This document shows, piece after piece, positions 4,934 to 5,149 of a DNA stretch of 5,149 nt (its first letter is position 1; the number at the start of each line of letters is the position of its first letter). The position numbers were made by a program, and so were the translations under genes. This DNA comes from Spirochaetota bacterium (GTDB taxonomy: Bacteria; Spirochaetota; Brevinematia; DTOW01). Below the pieces are notes generated by a model, which was not told the DNA's origin, searched no databases, and saw nothing but the letters and a program-made list of their open reading frames with translations. The DNA is taken from assembly GCA_028276145.1 (NCBI GenBank), contig JAPYWX010000114.1, positions 1 through 5,149 on the forward strand. Direction: 5' to 3'.

Positions 4934-4961
4934 TTTATATAATCTAAATATTTGGTAGCAA
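4934..4961 (-). promoter_or_regulatory. Promoter of the TPR/dxr operon, probably giving a leaderless mRNA
   Basis: On the minus strand TTGCTA (4956-4961) and TATAAA (4934-4939) are 16 nt apart. Only 9 nt lie between the -10 box and the ATG at 4924, so the predicted transcript starts 2-4 nt before the start codon. The missing Shine-Dalgarno site agrees with this. Confidence 0.6.
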
Positions 4962-4972
4962 AAAGGATTGAT

Positions 4973-4987
4973 AAGGCTAAGCCCTTT
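4973..4987. repeat. Small GGCTAAGCC hairpin
   Basis: GGCTAAGCC (4975-4983) is palindromic, flanked by AA on the left and CTTT on the right. The same core, GGCTAAGCC, tops the stems at 1059-1079 and 2651-2665 with different lower stems. It sits upstream of the TPR promoter. Its role is unknown. Confidence 0.4.
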
Positions 4988-5090
4988 GACCCTGTAAGAA
5001 TTTTTTCTTTCGGGGAGGGATAGTTTTTGTGGCTCTGAGGGTGTTCCAAAATTTGATAATTAGATGTCAGTATGATTAAGTAAAGGTTTT

Positions 5091-5149
5091 ATGAAGAGGA
5101 GTATATTGACATTGGAGATGATTTATATTTCGGTTAAATACCTTCTCTC
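5091..5149 (+). CDS. Possible start of a plus-strand gene (cut by the window edge)
   Basis: An ATG at 5091 opens a frame that runs to the edge (MKRSILTLEMIYISVKYLL), preceded by AAAGG with 4-nt spacing. It would be divergent from the TPR gene. I do not recognise the sequence. Against it, 19 codons are too few to judge, no convincing promoter is visible, and two short stretches here (GACATTGGAGA at 5108-5118, AAATACCTTC at 5136-5145) also occur in the intergenic repeats, so this may be non-coding repeat DNA. Confidence 0.2.
   Translation, partial: MKRSILTLEMIYISVKYLL

Noticed and set aside
5108..5129. TTGACATT... as a promoter for a rightward gene
   Set aside because: No -10 box occurs at 15-19 nt spacing from the TTGACA-like sequence at 5106-5111.

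Overview
The window looks like chromosomal DNA from an AT-rich, diderm (Gram-negative-type) bacterium. The diderm call rests on a LolA-like periplasmic lipoprotein carrier. The isoprenoid gene dxr shows use of the MEP pathway. I cannot name the genus. The standard genetic code fits every gene.

Layout, left to right. Positions 1-909 read on the minus strand: a ferritin-like gene that has lost its 5' end (676-909), a DoxX-family membrane protein (232-624) and, 3 bp further, the N-terminal 76 codons of a DUF2062 membrane protein that runs off the left edge. Positions 910-1141 are non-coding and full of palindromic repeats. Positions 1142-2643 are a plus-strand pair, a lolA-like gene and pyrD, separated by only 2 bp. 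Positions 2644-3073 are a 430-bp convergent intergenic region, again packed with palindromes. Positions 3074-4924 are a minus-strand pair, a TPR protein followed 9 bp later by dxr. Positions 4925-5149 hold the TPR promoter, a small hairpin and perhaps the start of a plus-strand gene.

The genes are mostly housekeeping: pyrimidine synthesis (pyrD), isoprenoid precursors (dxr), envelope lipoprotein traffic (lolA-like), and membrane or TPR proteins of unknown role. They form three short transcription units, each with a recognisable promoter. Two of these promoters lie so close to the start codon that the mRNAs may be leaderless.

The most unusual content is the intergenic repeats. By eye, four units in two orientations share a layout: an AGAGTR lead-in, an 8-10 bp stem-loop and, in the fuller units, a linker (G-rich in two) ending in short GTGCT...AGCAC palindromes, mostly with a T-rich tract after them. 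The stem arms differ between copies but stay complementary, which suggests selection on a folded RNA or single-stranded DNA. The repeats also touch genes: one abuts the ferritin-like truncation, one supplies the end of dxr, and a different palindrome is duplicated in frame in the TPR protein's N-terminus.
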